Origin: Halostagnicola sp. A56
GTDB lineage: Archaea; Halobacteriota; Halobacteria; Halobacteriales; Natrialbaceae
Assembly (NCBI RefSeq): GCF_000691505.1
Contig: NZ_JMIP02000014.1
Span: 51,943 to 115,942 of the forward strand
Direction: 5' to 3'
Length of the DNA: 64,000 nucleotides
Part shown: piece by piece, positions 55,973 through 64,000 of the stretch
Layout of the letters: every line of letters starts with the position of its first letter
Position numbering within the stretch: the stretch's first letter is position 1
The notes under the pieces: generated by a model
Database searches by the model: none
What the model was told of the DNA's origin: nothing
The model's input: the letters and a program-made list of their open reading frames with translations, nothing else
Made by a program: the position numbers and the translations under genes

Positions 55973-56698
55973 ATGAATCGGCGTCGGTATCTCCAATCGA
56001 TCGGTGTCTCGAGCATCGCCGCCGCTGCGGGGTGTCTCGACTCGCTTCCGGACAGTGACGGCGCTCGTGCGGGAACCAGTGAAAATAGCGATCGAAAACG
56101 ACCCGACGGAGTGGTTCTCGGACCGCCAGAGCAGGACCTGAGCGAGGCGTCACACCCGAGTTACGGTGACGACGTTCCATCGGTTTCGGTTCCCGATCCG
56201 CTTTCCGACCAGACCGTTTCGACCGATCAGTTCGAAGGTGATCGATCCATTCTGCTGACGTTCTTTTACACGTCGTGTCCCGACGGCGTTTGTCCGGCGT
56301 TGCTACTGCGGTTACGACGGGCACAGGAAGCAGCGGCCGAACGGGGCTACGGCGATTCGATCGCTTTCCTCGCGATGACGTTCGATCCCGAACGGGACAC
56401 CGAGAGCGTGTTGGAAACGTACGCTGACGAACAGGGAATCGATGACGACGCCGAGAACTGGCACTTCCTCCGGCCGGAACGATACGACGACGGCGAGGAG
56501 ATCGTGACCGAACAGTTTGGATTACCGCTCGAGAAGCGGGATGCCGACGAGTACGAGAATCTCGACTACATGTTCCCTCACTTTGCCTATATTTTTCTCG
56601 TTAACGAGCGGGGACTCGTCGAACGTGTCTATCCGGACGGCGCGACCGTTCCGCCATCGGAGGTAGTGGACGACCTTGAAACGGTGGTGAACGGATAG
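55973..56698 (+). CDS. SCO1/SenC-family lipoprotein
   Basis: A 241-residue exported SCO protein. The start MNRRRYLQSIGVSS shows a twin-arginine-like signal and the lipobox AAGC has C21 as the lipid site. The thioredoxin fold carries C102-P-D-G-V-C107 and the copper-ligand-type H204 in YMFPHFAYIF. SCO proteins deliver copper to the CuA site of cytochrome oxidase or act as thiol reductases. Four residues separate the cysteines instead of the usual three, a small deviation. It ends exactly where the TlpA gene starts. Confidence 0.88.
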   Translation: MNRRRYLQSIGVSSIAAAAGCLDSLPDSDGARAGTSENSDRKRPDGVVLGPPEQDLSEASHPSYGDDVPSVSVPDPLSDQTVSTDQFEGDRSILLTFFYTSCPDGVCPALLLRLRRAQEAAAERGYGDSIAFLAMTFDPERDTESVLETYADEQGIDDDAENWHFLRPERYDDGEEIVTEQFGLPLEKRDADEYENLDYMFPHFAYIFLVNERGLVERVYPDGATVPPSEVVDDLETVVNG

Positions 56699-57271
56699 AT
56701 GCGACGACGAGACGTGCTTACCGGTGTGGGAAGTCTGGGTATCGTCGGCGGAGCCGGGGTATTGGCAGTTCGTGGCCTACCGTCGTTCGACGGAATCGAC
56801 GGCTCGGAAGACTCGGACGGCGGCGAAGCGACGACTGCTGACCCGATGACGATCGAGACGGTCGACGCACCGGGCAGCCAGGCCGGTGAAGTTCGCGTTC
56901 CGGCGACCGATCGAGCGACGTTCATCGATTTCTTCGGAACGTGGTGTCCGCCGTGTATTGAGCAGATGCCCGCGCTCGCTGCGGTCAACGAGCGCCTCGG
57001 TGACGATGTGCTGTTCATATCGGTCACGAACGAGGCGATCGGCTCGTCCGTCACCGAAGAAGAACTCGTCGATTGGTGGACGAAACACGACGGAAACTGG
57101 CTCCTCGGACTCGACCCGACCGCGGAACTGACAGCGCAGTATCTCTCCGGGGGGTATCCGTCCGCCGTCGCGATCGATTCGTCCGGGCGGGTTCAGTGGT
57201 CGGATGCGGGCGTCAAGACCGCCGACGAACTCGTGGCGGGAATCGAACTGGCGCTCGAGGCGGAGAGATGA
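56699..57271 (+). CDS. TlpA-like thioredoxin
   Basis: A 190-residue exported thiol:disulfide protein. It opens MRRRDVLTGVGSLGIVGGAG, a Tat-type signal, and the thioredoxin active site is W-C83-P-P-C86 in FFGTWCPPCIEQM. The cis-proline is in GGYPSAVAI. TlpA-type proteins keep extracytoplasmic thiols reduced, for example SCO1 or apocytochrome c. It starts at the base after the SCO1 stop and overlaps CcdA by 4 bases, so all three form an operon. Confidence 0.9.
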   Translation: MRRRDVLTGVGSLGIVGGAGVLAVRGLPSFDGIDGSEDSDGGEATTADPMTIETVDAPGSQAGEVRVPATDRATFIDFFGTWCPPCIEQMPALAAVNERLGDDVLFISVTNEAIGSSVTEEELVDWWTKHDGNWLLGLDPTAELTAQYLSGGYPSAVAIDSSGRVQWSDAGVKTADELVAGIELALEAER

Positions 57272-57933
57272 TCGACGCCTCACTGCTGTCGACGGTCGCT
57301 TTCGCGCTCACCGCTGGCCTTGCGACCTTCTTCAGCCCCTGTGCGTATCCCCTGTTGCCCGGATACGTCGGATTTTACGCCAGCCGGACTGACGGGGAGA
57401 ACGCGTCGATCGTCGGGGCGACCGTTCGAGGCGTCGTCGCGGGTATCGGTGTCTTGGGCACGTTCGCTGTCCTCATCGGTGGGACGTTCTGGCTGGGTCA
57501 ATCGATAATCTCGCGGCTGACGATCTTCGAGTCACTCGTCGGCGGGCTGTTAGTGGTCTTCGGTGTACTCGTTCTGGTTGGTCGCGCGCCCTCGCTGTCG
57601 GTTCCACTGCCGGAACGGCGCTCGAGCGCCGTCGGGTTCGGGGTTTTCGGCGCGGGGTACGCGCTTGCGGGAGCCGGGTGCGTCGCCCCCGTCTTTCTCG
57701 CAGTCGTTGCTCGGTCGGTGTCGCTACCGACGGAGACGGCGGCTCTCGTCCTGATAACCTACGTCGGCACCGTCGTCACCTTGATGGTCGCGGTGACGGT
57801 CGCGACCGGGATGGGCCTCGTGGCGAGTGCGAGTCGGTTCGCCGCCTATTCGGGTCACTTGAAACGGCTGGCGGGCGGAATGATGATCGCCGCTGGGTTC
57901 GGGCAACTCTATCTGGCACTGATCGTCTACTGA
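57268..57933 (+). CDS. ccdA: CcdA-type cytochrome c biogenesis membrane protein
   Basis: A 221-residue membrane protein with six helices, the CcdA/DsbD-like electron carrier. Key cysteines are C25 in FFSPCAYPLLPGY and C138 in LAGAGCVAPVF. It moves electrons from cytoplasmic thioredoxin to extracytoplasmic TlpA. It overlaps the TlpA gene by 4 bases. The three gene products form one chain: CcdA to TlpA to SCO1. Confidence 0.9.
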   Translation: MIDASLLSTVAFALTAGLATFFSPCAYPLLPGYVGFYASRTDGENASIVGATVRGVVAGIGVLGTFAVLIGGTFWLGQSIISRLTIFESLVGGLLVVFGVLVLVGRAPSLSVPLPERRSSAVGFGVFGAGYALAGAGCVAPVFLAVVARSVSLPTETAALVLITYVGTVVTLMVAVTVATGMGLVASASRFAAYSGHLKRLAGGMMIAAGFGQLYLALIVY

Positions 57934-58247
57934 GCTAATCACCGGTCGGGAGGAACTGGGGGCGACTTACGTGGCGTCCGGTTCGAGTTTGGCCTCAGCC
58001 CGCGCGTGAACGGGTTTCGATCGTACCCGGCTAATACTGTAGGACTATTCACTCGTTCACGCGAGCAAGACGCTTCCCTCGGAGCATACAACGGGTAGCA
58101 ACCAACGACTCGCTGACCCACGTCCGAGGCGGATTTGGGTTTCTGGCCACCCTCGCCGGGAACTTCACGCCTATCCCTCGCGACTGAAAACGTTCCTGTG
58201 AGCACCCCGCTAAATCGGGCCCGGGCGGGTCCCGTGGAGAGTATTCG
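57934..58247. other. Gene-free interval
   Basis: About 310 bases between ccdA and the PLP enzyme. I see no supported gene. TCGCTGACCCA at 58110-58120 resembles one arm and the centre of the operator palindrome but its other arm is missing. Confidence 0.5.
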
Positions 58248-59144
58248 ATGACACGACACAACAACCAATCCGACGGGAATCGATTCGCAACCATCGCAGT
58301 CGGCGCAGCCGAAACCCATCCTCACAGAGGTGGAACGAACGATGTCATCCCGCCGATCCACCTCTCGAGTACGTTCGAGTGGACCAGCGGACAGGACGCC
58401 AATGAACACGACTATTCGCGCGAGAGCAACCCGACGCGGGCAGCCCTCGAGGAGCAGTTAGCCCGCCTCGAAGGCGGCGAGCACGGATTGGCGTTCGCCT
58501 CCGGAATGGCCGCCACAGCGACGACGATGCTGTCGCTGGTCCCTCCGGGAGGCCACGTCGTCTCCTCGGACTCCATCTATAGCGGAACTGAAAAACTGCT
58601 CACGGAACACGTGGCTGGACATCTCGGCGTTGTCATCGACTTCGTCGACGCGCGTGACCCCGATAACGTCGCCGATGCGGTCAGCGCGGACACCGACTTG
58701 ATCTGGGCAGAAACACCGTCGAACCCCTTGATCAGGGTGTGCGATATCCAAGCGATAGCCGACATCGCCGATGATCACGATATTCTGTTCGGCGTCGACA
58801 GCACCTTTGCGAGTCCGTACTACCAGGCCCCGCTCGAACTGGGTGCTGACCTCGTCGTTCACAGCACCACCAAGTATCTCAACGGACACTCCGACTCGAT
58901 CGGCGGCGCCGTTGTCACCGACGATAGCGCGGTTTTCGAGCAATTGGCGTTCGCACAGCGGGTCGGGCTCGGGAATATGCTGTCGCCGTTCGACTGCTAC
59001 CTCGTTTCTCGAGGCATCAAGACGCTGCCCGCACGGATGGAACACCACGAGCGGAACGCGATGGCAGTTGCCCGGTTCCTCGAAAGCCATGGCCGGGTCG
59101 CACGTGTCTCCTATCCGGGTCTTGAAAGCCACCCGACGAGATAA
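58248..59144 (+). pseudogene. Trans-sulfuration PLP enzyme (cystathionine gamma-synthase/methionine gamma-lyase type), truncated
   Basis: A fragment of 298 codons of a Cys/Met metabolism PLP enzyme. The N-terminal YSRESNPTRAALEEQLARLEGG, the middle SAGxA-type FASGMAATATTMLSL, VDSTFASPYYQAPLELGADLVVHSTTKYLNGHSD with the PLP lysine, and VSYPGLESHP are all intact. The frame then ends in TR-stop at 59144, about 90-100 residues short of the family. The C-terminal domain is gone, not in another frame. Other scar-like sequences follow directly, so this break looks genuine. Confidence 0.75.
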
Positions 59145-59319
59145 AGAACTCGTTCCAATCGGCTCTTGTTTTCTCGCTTCCGACGGGTTTGGCTGTGCGC
59201 GAACTCCGGTTGAGAGATTCGTACGACGGGTCGAACCAACAATGCGGAAGAGATTAGAATCTGGCAATAATTAGTGTATTGTCCACGCTAATGTCCCTGC
59301 ATCATTATGTTTTGCTCCT

Positions 59320-59508
59320 CTATCTTGGATAATTATCTGGATCGATCACAGATACTTCCCATGTCCCTTCATTCGTCCGCGTTACCCGTACAGGCTGGTC
59401 TTTCACGCGGCCCTCTTCACCGACCAATCCAAGCGCCCGAAGTTCGCTCTTCGGGAGCACAACACCGCCCGACGTTCTACCAACTTGAACCAACTGATGG
59501 ATCGGCAT
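59320..59508 (-). CDS. AbrB/SpoVT-fold antitoxin-like protein
   Basis: A 62-residue protein of the swapped-hairpin AbrB type: VQVGRTSGGVVLPKSELRAL, GLVGEEGRVKDQPVRVTR and WEVSVI are its beta strands. Such proteins are DNA-binding regulators or antitoxins. There is no toxin next to it. It lies in the scar between a truncated gene and a virus-like fragment. Confidence 0.65.
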   Translation of the reverse strand: MPIHQLVQVGRTSGGVVLPKSELRALGLVGEEGRVKDQPVRVTRTNEGTWEVSVIDPDNYPR

Positions 59509-59611
59509 GTCTACATTCCTAACAGGCACTGAATCTGTTTAAACATTAGTCTCACCAGTACGAGACTATGATATTCCTGATTGCTATCTCCTTTCTCGAG
59601 TCCTATCGAGT

Positions 59612-59851
59612 ATGGGTTCTGAAGACCCTCCACCCGACGAGAAGCGTATCGACGAAGTCTATCACGATCGCAATCTGCTCGTGATCGGCTTCGCGAGGCT
59701 GGCCGCAATCGGGTGGCCGGGTTCCGCAGGCTGGTATCTACACGAAGGCTGGCCAGTGATCTGGATCGAAACACCCGCTGGACAGACTTCGTGGCACATC
59801 ACTCCGGACCTGACGGATGTCCTCGAGCGGTCCTCACTGCTCGAGCATGTC
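59612..59851 (+). pseudogene. Fragment of a haloarchaeal virus/plasmid-type protein
   Basis: A stretch of about 80 codons reads like genes typical of haloarchaeal viruses and plasmids: WPVIWIETPAGQTSWHITPD is the recurring motif, preceded by a charged N-terminus (MGSEDPPPDEKRIDEVYHDR). After residue 80 the frame continues through aspC antisense and is not protein-like. I treat the real gene as broken at about 59851. Its function is unknown. Confidence 0.45.
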
Positions 59852-59965
59852 TTAATAACGATTATGACCGGCTCCCGGACATCGGTTCTCACCGGTCAGG
59901 AGAGGCCTATCCGTGACATGCGTGTACTTTCGAACACTGTGCCGGTCGAATACCCTCGTTCGCCG

Positions 59966-61113
59966 TTACAGGTAGCCTTCCTCGACCAACCGGCCGATCC
60001 CTTCGCGAAGCCGTTCCTCGCTCGCGGCGTAGGAGATACGGGCGTAACCCGGCGTGCCGAACGCGCTGCCGGGAACCGTCGCGACGTGGGCGTCTTCGAT
60101 CGCGCCCTCACACCACGCCTGATCGTCTTCGTCGACCGGGAGCATCATATAAAACGCGCCTTCGGGAACCGCCACGTCGACGCCTTCGTCCTCGAGCAGT
60201 TCCACGACGAGGTCTCGGCGGTGCTCGAACGCCTCGGTCATCTCGACGACCGCCTCGTCGGTGTTCGCGAGCGCCTCGAGACCCGCGTGCTGGACGAAGT
60301 TGACGGCCGAGGAGACCGAGTGGCTGTGGAGTTTGCCCGCCTGATCGACCAGTTCCTCGGGACCGGCGAAGTAACCCAGTCGCCAGCCGGTCATCGAGTA
60401 GGCCTTCGAGAAGCCGTTGACGGTGATCGTCCGGTCGGCCATCCCCTCGAGGGTGCCCAGGCTCGTCGCTCGACGCCGTAGGTGATCTCCTTGTAGATCT
60501 CGTCGGAGATGACGGTGATGTCGTGTTCGACGGCCAGATCGCGGACGCCCTCGAGCGCCGCGTCGGAGTAGACCGCGCCGGTCGGGTTTGACGGCGAGTT
60601 GACGATCAGCAGTTCGGTGTCGTCCGAGACGGCATCGCCGAGGTCCTCGAGCGCCGGTTCGAGTTGGAAGTCGTGTGCGGAGAGGTCGACCCGAGTGAGG
60701 TCGCCGCCGGCCATCTTGACCATCGCCTCGTAGGAGACCCAGGCGGGGTCGAGCAGTGCGACTTCGTCTCCATCCTCGATCAGTGCCTGCACGATCTCGT
60801 ACAGCGCCTGCTTCGCGCCGGGGGTGACGATGACGTTCTCGGGCCCGTGATCGAGGCCGTCGTCGGCCAGTTTGTCGGCGATCGCCTCTCGGAGCTCGAG
60901 GATGCCCGCGGAGGTCGTGTAGCCGGTGTGGCCGGCGTCCATCGCGTCCTGTCCGGCCTCGATGACGTTCTCTGGCGTCGGGAAGTCGGGTTCGCCGACG
61001 GAGAGGTCGACGACGTCTTTGCCTTCGGCCTCGAGTTCGGTCGCGAGCGCGGAAATCGCGAGCGTTGCTGACGGTTCGACTCGGGTTACGCGGTCGGTGA
61101 ATTCCAGGGTCAT
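59966..61113 (-). pseudogene. Aspartate aminotransferase-family PLP enzyme, frameshifted
   Basis: The first 225 codons (from 61113) are a class I/II aminotransferase: SVGEPDFPTPENVIEA, SPSNPTGAVYSDAALEGV and ISDEIYKEITYGVE. The frame then breaks. The rest reads on from MADRTITVNGFSKAYSMTGW with the PLP lysine, to 59966. One missing G at about 60465-60470 (GAG-CGACG to GAGGCGACG) rejoins them to about 382 residues, a normal length. It transaminates aspartate or related amino acids. It overlaps ribH by 4 bases. Confidence 0.8.
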
Positions 61114-61592
61114 TGGTGATCTCCGTTTGAATCGGTGTCTACGTCTGAATCGGTGTTCCGATCGGGACCGTCGGTGTTCGGGTCCGAATCGGGAAGTTCC
61201 TCGACGAGGTCGAGCGCGCTGTCGACTGCTTTCGCGGCGTTCTCGACCCGTTCGCGCGCTTCTGCGGCGGACATACCGGGACCCGTTACGCCGAGTGTAA
61301 CGGGCGTGTCGCGCTCGAGGCTGACGTCGGAGAGTTGCTGGGCCGTCGCGTCGGTGATCACCTGATCATGATCGGTATCGCCGGTGATCACCGCGCCGAC
61401 GACGACCACGGCGTCGATCGCCTCACGGCGGGCGAGCCGGTCGGCCGCCAGCGGCGCGTCGTACACGCCGGGGACCTGAACGGTTCGGTCGACCGTCGCG
61501 CCCGCCGCGCGTGCGGCTTCCAGCGCCTCTCGTTCCATCTGCTCGGTGATCGGGCGGTTGAACTCCGCGACCACCACTCCGAGCGCGGTCAT
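61110..61592 (-). CDS. ribH: 6,7-dimethyl-8-ribityllumazine synthase
   Basis: A 160-residue enzyme of riboflavin synthesis that joins 5-amino-6-ribitylaminouracil and dihydroxybutanone phosphate. Family signs are VVAEFNRPIT, VPGVYDAPLAADRLA, VVVVGAVITGDTDHDQVI and VTLGVTGPGMSAAEARER. The acidic tail after residue 130 is longer than in bacteria, as in haloarchaea. It starts at 61592 and overlaps the aminotransferase start by 4 bases. Confidence 0.92.
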   Translation of the reverse strand: MTALGVVVAEFNRPITEQMEREALEAARAAGATVDRTVQVPGVYDAPLAADRLARREAIDAVVVVGAVITGDTDHDQVITDATAQQLSDVSLERDTPVTLGVTGPGMSAAEARERVENAAKAVDSALDLVEELPDSDPNTDGPDRNTDSDVDTDSNGDHQ

Positions 61593-61746
61593 ACGCCAGC
61601 GGTAGTGAGGGCGGGTAAAAGAGGTACCGTTCTCGCGCGACTTCGAGGCGGTTCGAACCGAGGTCGATCCGTGTCTACTGACCGGGCGTCGATTGACCCT
61701 GGCCGATTGCCAATCCTTAAGCGGAGTCGCGGACAACCGCCGCTCG

Positions 61747-62985
61747 ATGACGACGTTACAGTCGCCAGGACCGACGCTCGGGGTCGTCGGCGGCGGCCAA
61801 CTCGGACGGATGCTCGCCGAGGCGGCCGGCCCGCTCGGCGTCGACGTGATCGTACTCGATCCGACGCCGGATTGTCCCGCGGCATCGCTCGCTCGAGACC
61901 AGATCGTCGCCGACTTCGACGACGAAGCAGCGATTGCCGAACTCGCAGACGGGGCCGACGTACTGACCTTCGAGATCGAACTCGCCGATCAGGACGTCTT
62001 AGAGCGCGTGAGCGAGGATACCGGAACGCCGGTTCACCCGAAACCGTCGACGCTCGAGACGATCCACGATAAGCTCGTCCAGAAGCGCGAACTCGCCGAC
62101 GCCGGGATCCCGGTCCCGCCGTTTCGCGCCGTCGAGGACGCGGCCGACGTTCGGGCAGCCATCGACGACTACGGCGCGCCGGTGATGCTCAAGGCCCGAA
62201 CCGGCGGGTACGACGGGCGTGGCAACGTCCCCGTCGACTCGAAAGCTGATGCGGAGACGGCCCTCGAGTCGGTCGCCGGACCGGCGATGGTCGAGTCGTT
62301 CGTGAACTTCACCCGCGAGGTGTCGGTCATCGCCGTCAAGGGCGACGGCGAGACGGCGACGTTCCCCGTCGGCGAGAACGTCCACGAGGAGGAGATCCTC
62401 CGCGAGACGCTGGTTCCCGCCCGTTCGGACCCCGAAGTCCGAGCGCGAGCGACGGAACTCGCGACGAACGTACTCGAGGTGATGGACGGCCGCGGCGTCT
62501 ACGGGATCGAACTGTTCGAGACCCGCGGCGGCGACCTATTGCTCAACGAAATCGCGCCCCGCCCGCACAACTCCGGGCACTGGTCGATCGAGGGCGCACA
62601 GAGCTCGCAGTTCGAGCAACACGTTCGCGCCGTGTTGGGCTGGCCGCTCGGTTCGACGGCCCTTCGCTCTCCGACAGTCTCGACGAACCTGCTCGGCGAT
62701 GTCGACGAGAACCAGGAGGCGACCCTGCACGATGTCGACCGAATCCTCGAGACGCCGGCGGCTCATCTCCACTGGTACGGGAAAGCGCAGGCCCGACCGC
62801 TCCGGAAGATGGGCCACGTGACGGTCAGTTCGGGCGACGCCATCGACTTCGAGTCGTCGACGACGGACCGGTCGACGACCGGGGGCGACGATTCTGCGCG
62901 CGAAAGAACGGACGACGACCTCCTCGAGTCCCACCTCGAGACCGCTCGATCCCTGCGAGATGCGGTGACGTTTCGGACGGACTAA
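61747..62985 (+). CDS. purK: N5-carboxyaminoimidazole ribonucleotide synthase
   Basis: A 412-residue ATP-grasp enzyme of purine synthesis that carboxylates AIR to N5-CAIR. It opens with LGVVGGGQLGRMLAEAAGPLG, has KARTGGYDGRGN in the ATP-grasp region, and LLLNEIAPRPHNSGHWSIEGA near its active site. The C-terminus has an acidic extra stretch. It is followed by purE 26 bases later. Confidence 0.93.
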   Translation: MTTLQSPGPTLGVVGGGQLGRMLAEAAGPLGVDVIVLDPTPDCPAASLARDQIVADFDDEAAIAELADGADVLTFEIELADQDVLERVSEDTGTPVHPKPSTLETIHDKLVQKRELADAGIPVPPFRAVEDAADVRAAIDDYGAPVMLKARTGGYDGRGNVPVDSKADAETALESVAGPAMVESFVNFTREVSVIAVKGDGETATFPVGENVHEEEILRETLVPARSDPEVRARATELATNVLEVMDGRGVYGIELFETRGGDLLLNEIAPRPHNSGHWSIEGAQSSQFEQHVRAVLGWPLGSTALRSPTVSTNLLGDVDENQEATLHDVDRILETPAAHLHWYGKAQARPLRKMGHVTVSSGDAIDFESSTTDRSTTGGDDSARERTDDDLLESHLETARSLRDAVTFRTD

Positions 62986-63011
62986 CTACCTCGAACGCGG
63001 TAGCCTCGGTA

Positions 63012-63650
63012 ATGGCAAAATCCGTGACAGCCCTCATCGACCGGCTTCGAGAGGAAGCGACACAGGACCGCCCGGCCGAAGAGACTCCGGACATCGGCGT
63101 CGTCATGGGGAGCGATTCGGATCTCGAGGTGATGATGACCGGCGGTCGCCGCCCCGGCGCGTACGACGCCCTGGTCGAAGAACTCGATTTCGCCGAACAG
63201 ACCGACTACGAGAGCGCTCCGGAGGAGCGGTTCACCTTCGAGACGTACGTGACCTCCGCGCATCGAACGCCGGATCTGATGGCGGCCTACGCGGAGACGG
63301 CGGAGGCACGCGGGATCGAAGTTATCATCGCGGGCGCGGGCGGGAAGTCGGCCGACCTCCCGAACATGACGGCGTCGATCGCGTACCCGCTCCCCGTCAT
63401 CGGCGTGCCGGTTCAGGAGAAGTCCGTCGACAGCGTGATCGGGATGCCGACGGGTGCGCCGCTCGTCGCGGTTGACGCGGGAAAGTCGTTCAACGCCGCC
63501 TTATCGGCCGCCCAGATCCTCGCACGGCAACACGAGGACATCCGAGACCGACTCGTCGCCTACCACGAGTCGCTCCAATCGGAGGTTGGAACGGTGTCTC
63601 GAGCCCTCCACGACGACGGTGTCGCGGCGTATCGGTCCACTACTCAGTAA
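63012..63650 (+). CDS. purE: N5-carboxyaminoimidazole ribonucleotide mutase
   Basis: A 212-residue PurE that converts N5-CAIR into CAIR, the step after PurK. The site is seen as VVMGSDSDLEVM near residue 31, TSAHRTPDLMAAYAETA, and AGGKSADLPNMTAS. It is longer than bacterial PurE because of an insert after residue 45, typical of haloarchaea. It is in an operon with purK. Confidence 0.93.
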   Translation: MAKSVTALIDRLREEATQDRPAEETPDIGVVMGSDSDLEVMMTGGRRPGAYDALVEELDFAEQTDYESAPEERFTFETYVTSAHRTPDLMAAYAETAEARGIEVIIAGAGGKSADLPNMTASIAYPLPVIGVPVQEKSVDSVIGMPTGAPLVAVDAGKSFNAALSAAQILARQHEDIRDRLVAYHESLQSEVGTVSRALHDDGVAAYRSTTQ

Positions 63651-63795
63651 AGATCCGGTCGAGCCGAGTCGGGCGGCCAACGACTCATTACCATTGGGTC
63701 TCGGTCAGGAGCTATTTGTGGACGATTGTTCGTCGCTGAAACCCATCCGTACGGCCGTCTCCGTGCAAATCAACCGGAAAGCGCAAGAATCAACC

Positions 63796-63803
63796 CTTAT
63801 ATG
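63796..63803 (+). promoter_or_regulatory. TATA box of nuoA
   Basis: CTTATATG lies 32 bases before the ATG at 63835, a typical leaderless promoter spacing. Confidence 0.5.
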
Positions 63804-63834
63804 CGTGCGGTTTGAACCTGCGAACGTTACGGAG

Positions 63835-64000
63835 ATGAATGAATGGATCGCTGTGGGGATGCTAGCGCTCGTGGGATTACTGATTCCGCTCGCGATGATG
63901 GCGGTGTCGTATCTCATTCGGCCAAGCGTTCCCGAAACGAGCAAACGCGCCACCTACGAGAGTGGCGAGGTCCCGACCGGTGGGACACGCATTCGGTTTA
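63835..64000 (+). CDS. nuoA: NADH-quinone oxidoreductase subunit A (partial)
   Basis: The first 55 codons of NuoA/NdhC, cut by the window end. The start MNEWIAVGMLALVGLLIPLA is a membrane helix and RATYESGEVPTGGTRIRF matches the conserved subunit A loop (YESGxxPxGxxR). It is presumably the first gene of the respiratory complex I operon, with nuoBCD outside the window. Confidence 0.88.
   Translation, partial: MNEWIAVGMLALVGLLIPLAMMAVSYLIRPSVPETSKRATYESGEVPTGGTRIRF

Noticed and set aside
58109-58120. A fourth operator palindrome
   Set aside because: TCGCTGACCCA matches one arm and centre but the second arm is absent.
59852-60481. Continuation of the virus-like fragment to 60481
   Set aside because: This part is antisense to the aminotransferase gene and loses any family likeness.

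Overview
The window is a 64 kb chromosomal segment of a halophilic archaeon (class Halobacteria). The evidence is high GC content, strongly acidic proteins, TATA-box (leaderless-type) promoters, and archaeal genes such as transcription factor E, a Trm56-type tRNA methyltransferase, a HalOD1 protein, a Bat-type HTH regulator and a DUF2110 protein. Sequence alone does not fix the genus; the gene content resembles the Natrialbales. Most of the window is ordinary housekeeping DNA.

Layout: (1) 0.1-11 kb: a frameshifted S1/OB/DHH protein, a SHOCT membrane protein, a frameshifted saccharopine-dehydrogenase-like gene, pabC next to a collapsed pabB-pabA remnant, an HhH protein, aroE, a Na+/Ca2+ exchanger, DUF2110 plus tfe, and Trm56. 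(2) 11-21.6 kb: an acetate block with a UspA, a solute:sodium symporter with its DUF4212 subunit, two acetyl-CoA synthetase paralogues, and between these a recombinase-fold/PAS/GAF/Bat-HTH regulator, followed by two more UspA genes. (3) 21.8-30.6 kb: tyrA overlapping an Rsm22-type methyltransferase, surE, Rdx protein, small regulators, tRNA-Arg(CCT) with inverted copies of its 3' end, tatA, peroxiredoxin, HD hydrolase and a XapX microprotein. (4) 30.7-34.2 kb: the sdhCDBA operon. (5) 35-40.5 kb: aspartoacylase-like hydrolase, GNAT (frameshifted), flippase, and RimK/Zn-protease fusion (frameshifted). (6) 40.5-53.5 kb: a P1B-type ATPase lacking the usual cysteines, AlkA-type glycosylase, ABC exporter, DUF420, HalOD1, leuS, UspA, stomatin-like protein, and a beta-helix protein whose Tat/lipoprotein signal is out of frame. 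(7) 53.7-58 kb: tRNA-Gln, then a compact redox/copper locus. (8) 58-60 kb: a scar with a truncated PLP gene, an AbrB-like protein and a virus-like fragment. (9) 60-64 kb: aspartate aminotransferase (frameshifted), ribH, purK, purE and the start of nuoA.

The most interesting locus is 54.2-57.9 kb. It holds two small membrane proteins (one with a membrane CPVC and a C-terminal CQRC), a winged-helix regulator, another small membrane protein, then SCO1-like, TlpA-like and CcdA genes. The same 17-bp palindrome (TTYGCTGANYCAGCRAA) lies before all three transcription units, and five tandem 23-bp repeats sit upstream of the regulator. This looks like a small self-contained thiol/copper regulon whose repressor is probably encoded within it.

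A caution: six otherwise well-conserved genes carry one-base frameshifts, five of them consistent with loss of one base in a short G or C run. This pattern fits sequencing or assembly error better than gene decay, so these genes may be intact in the organism.
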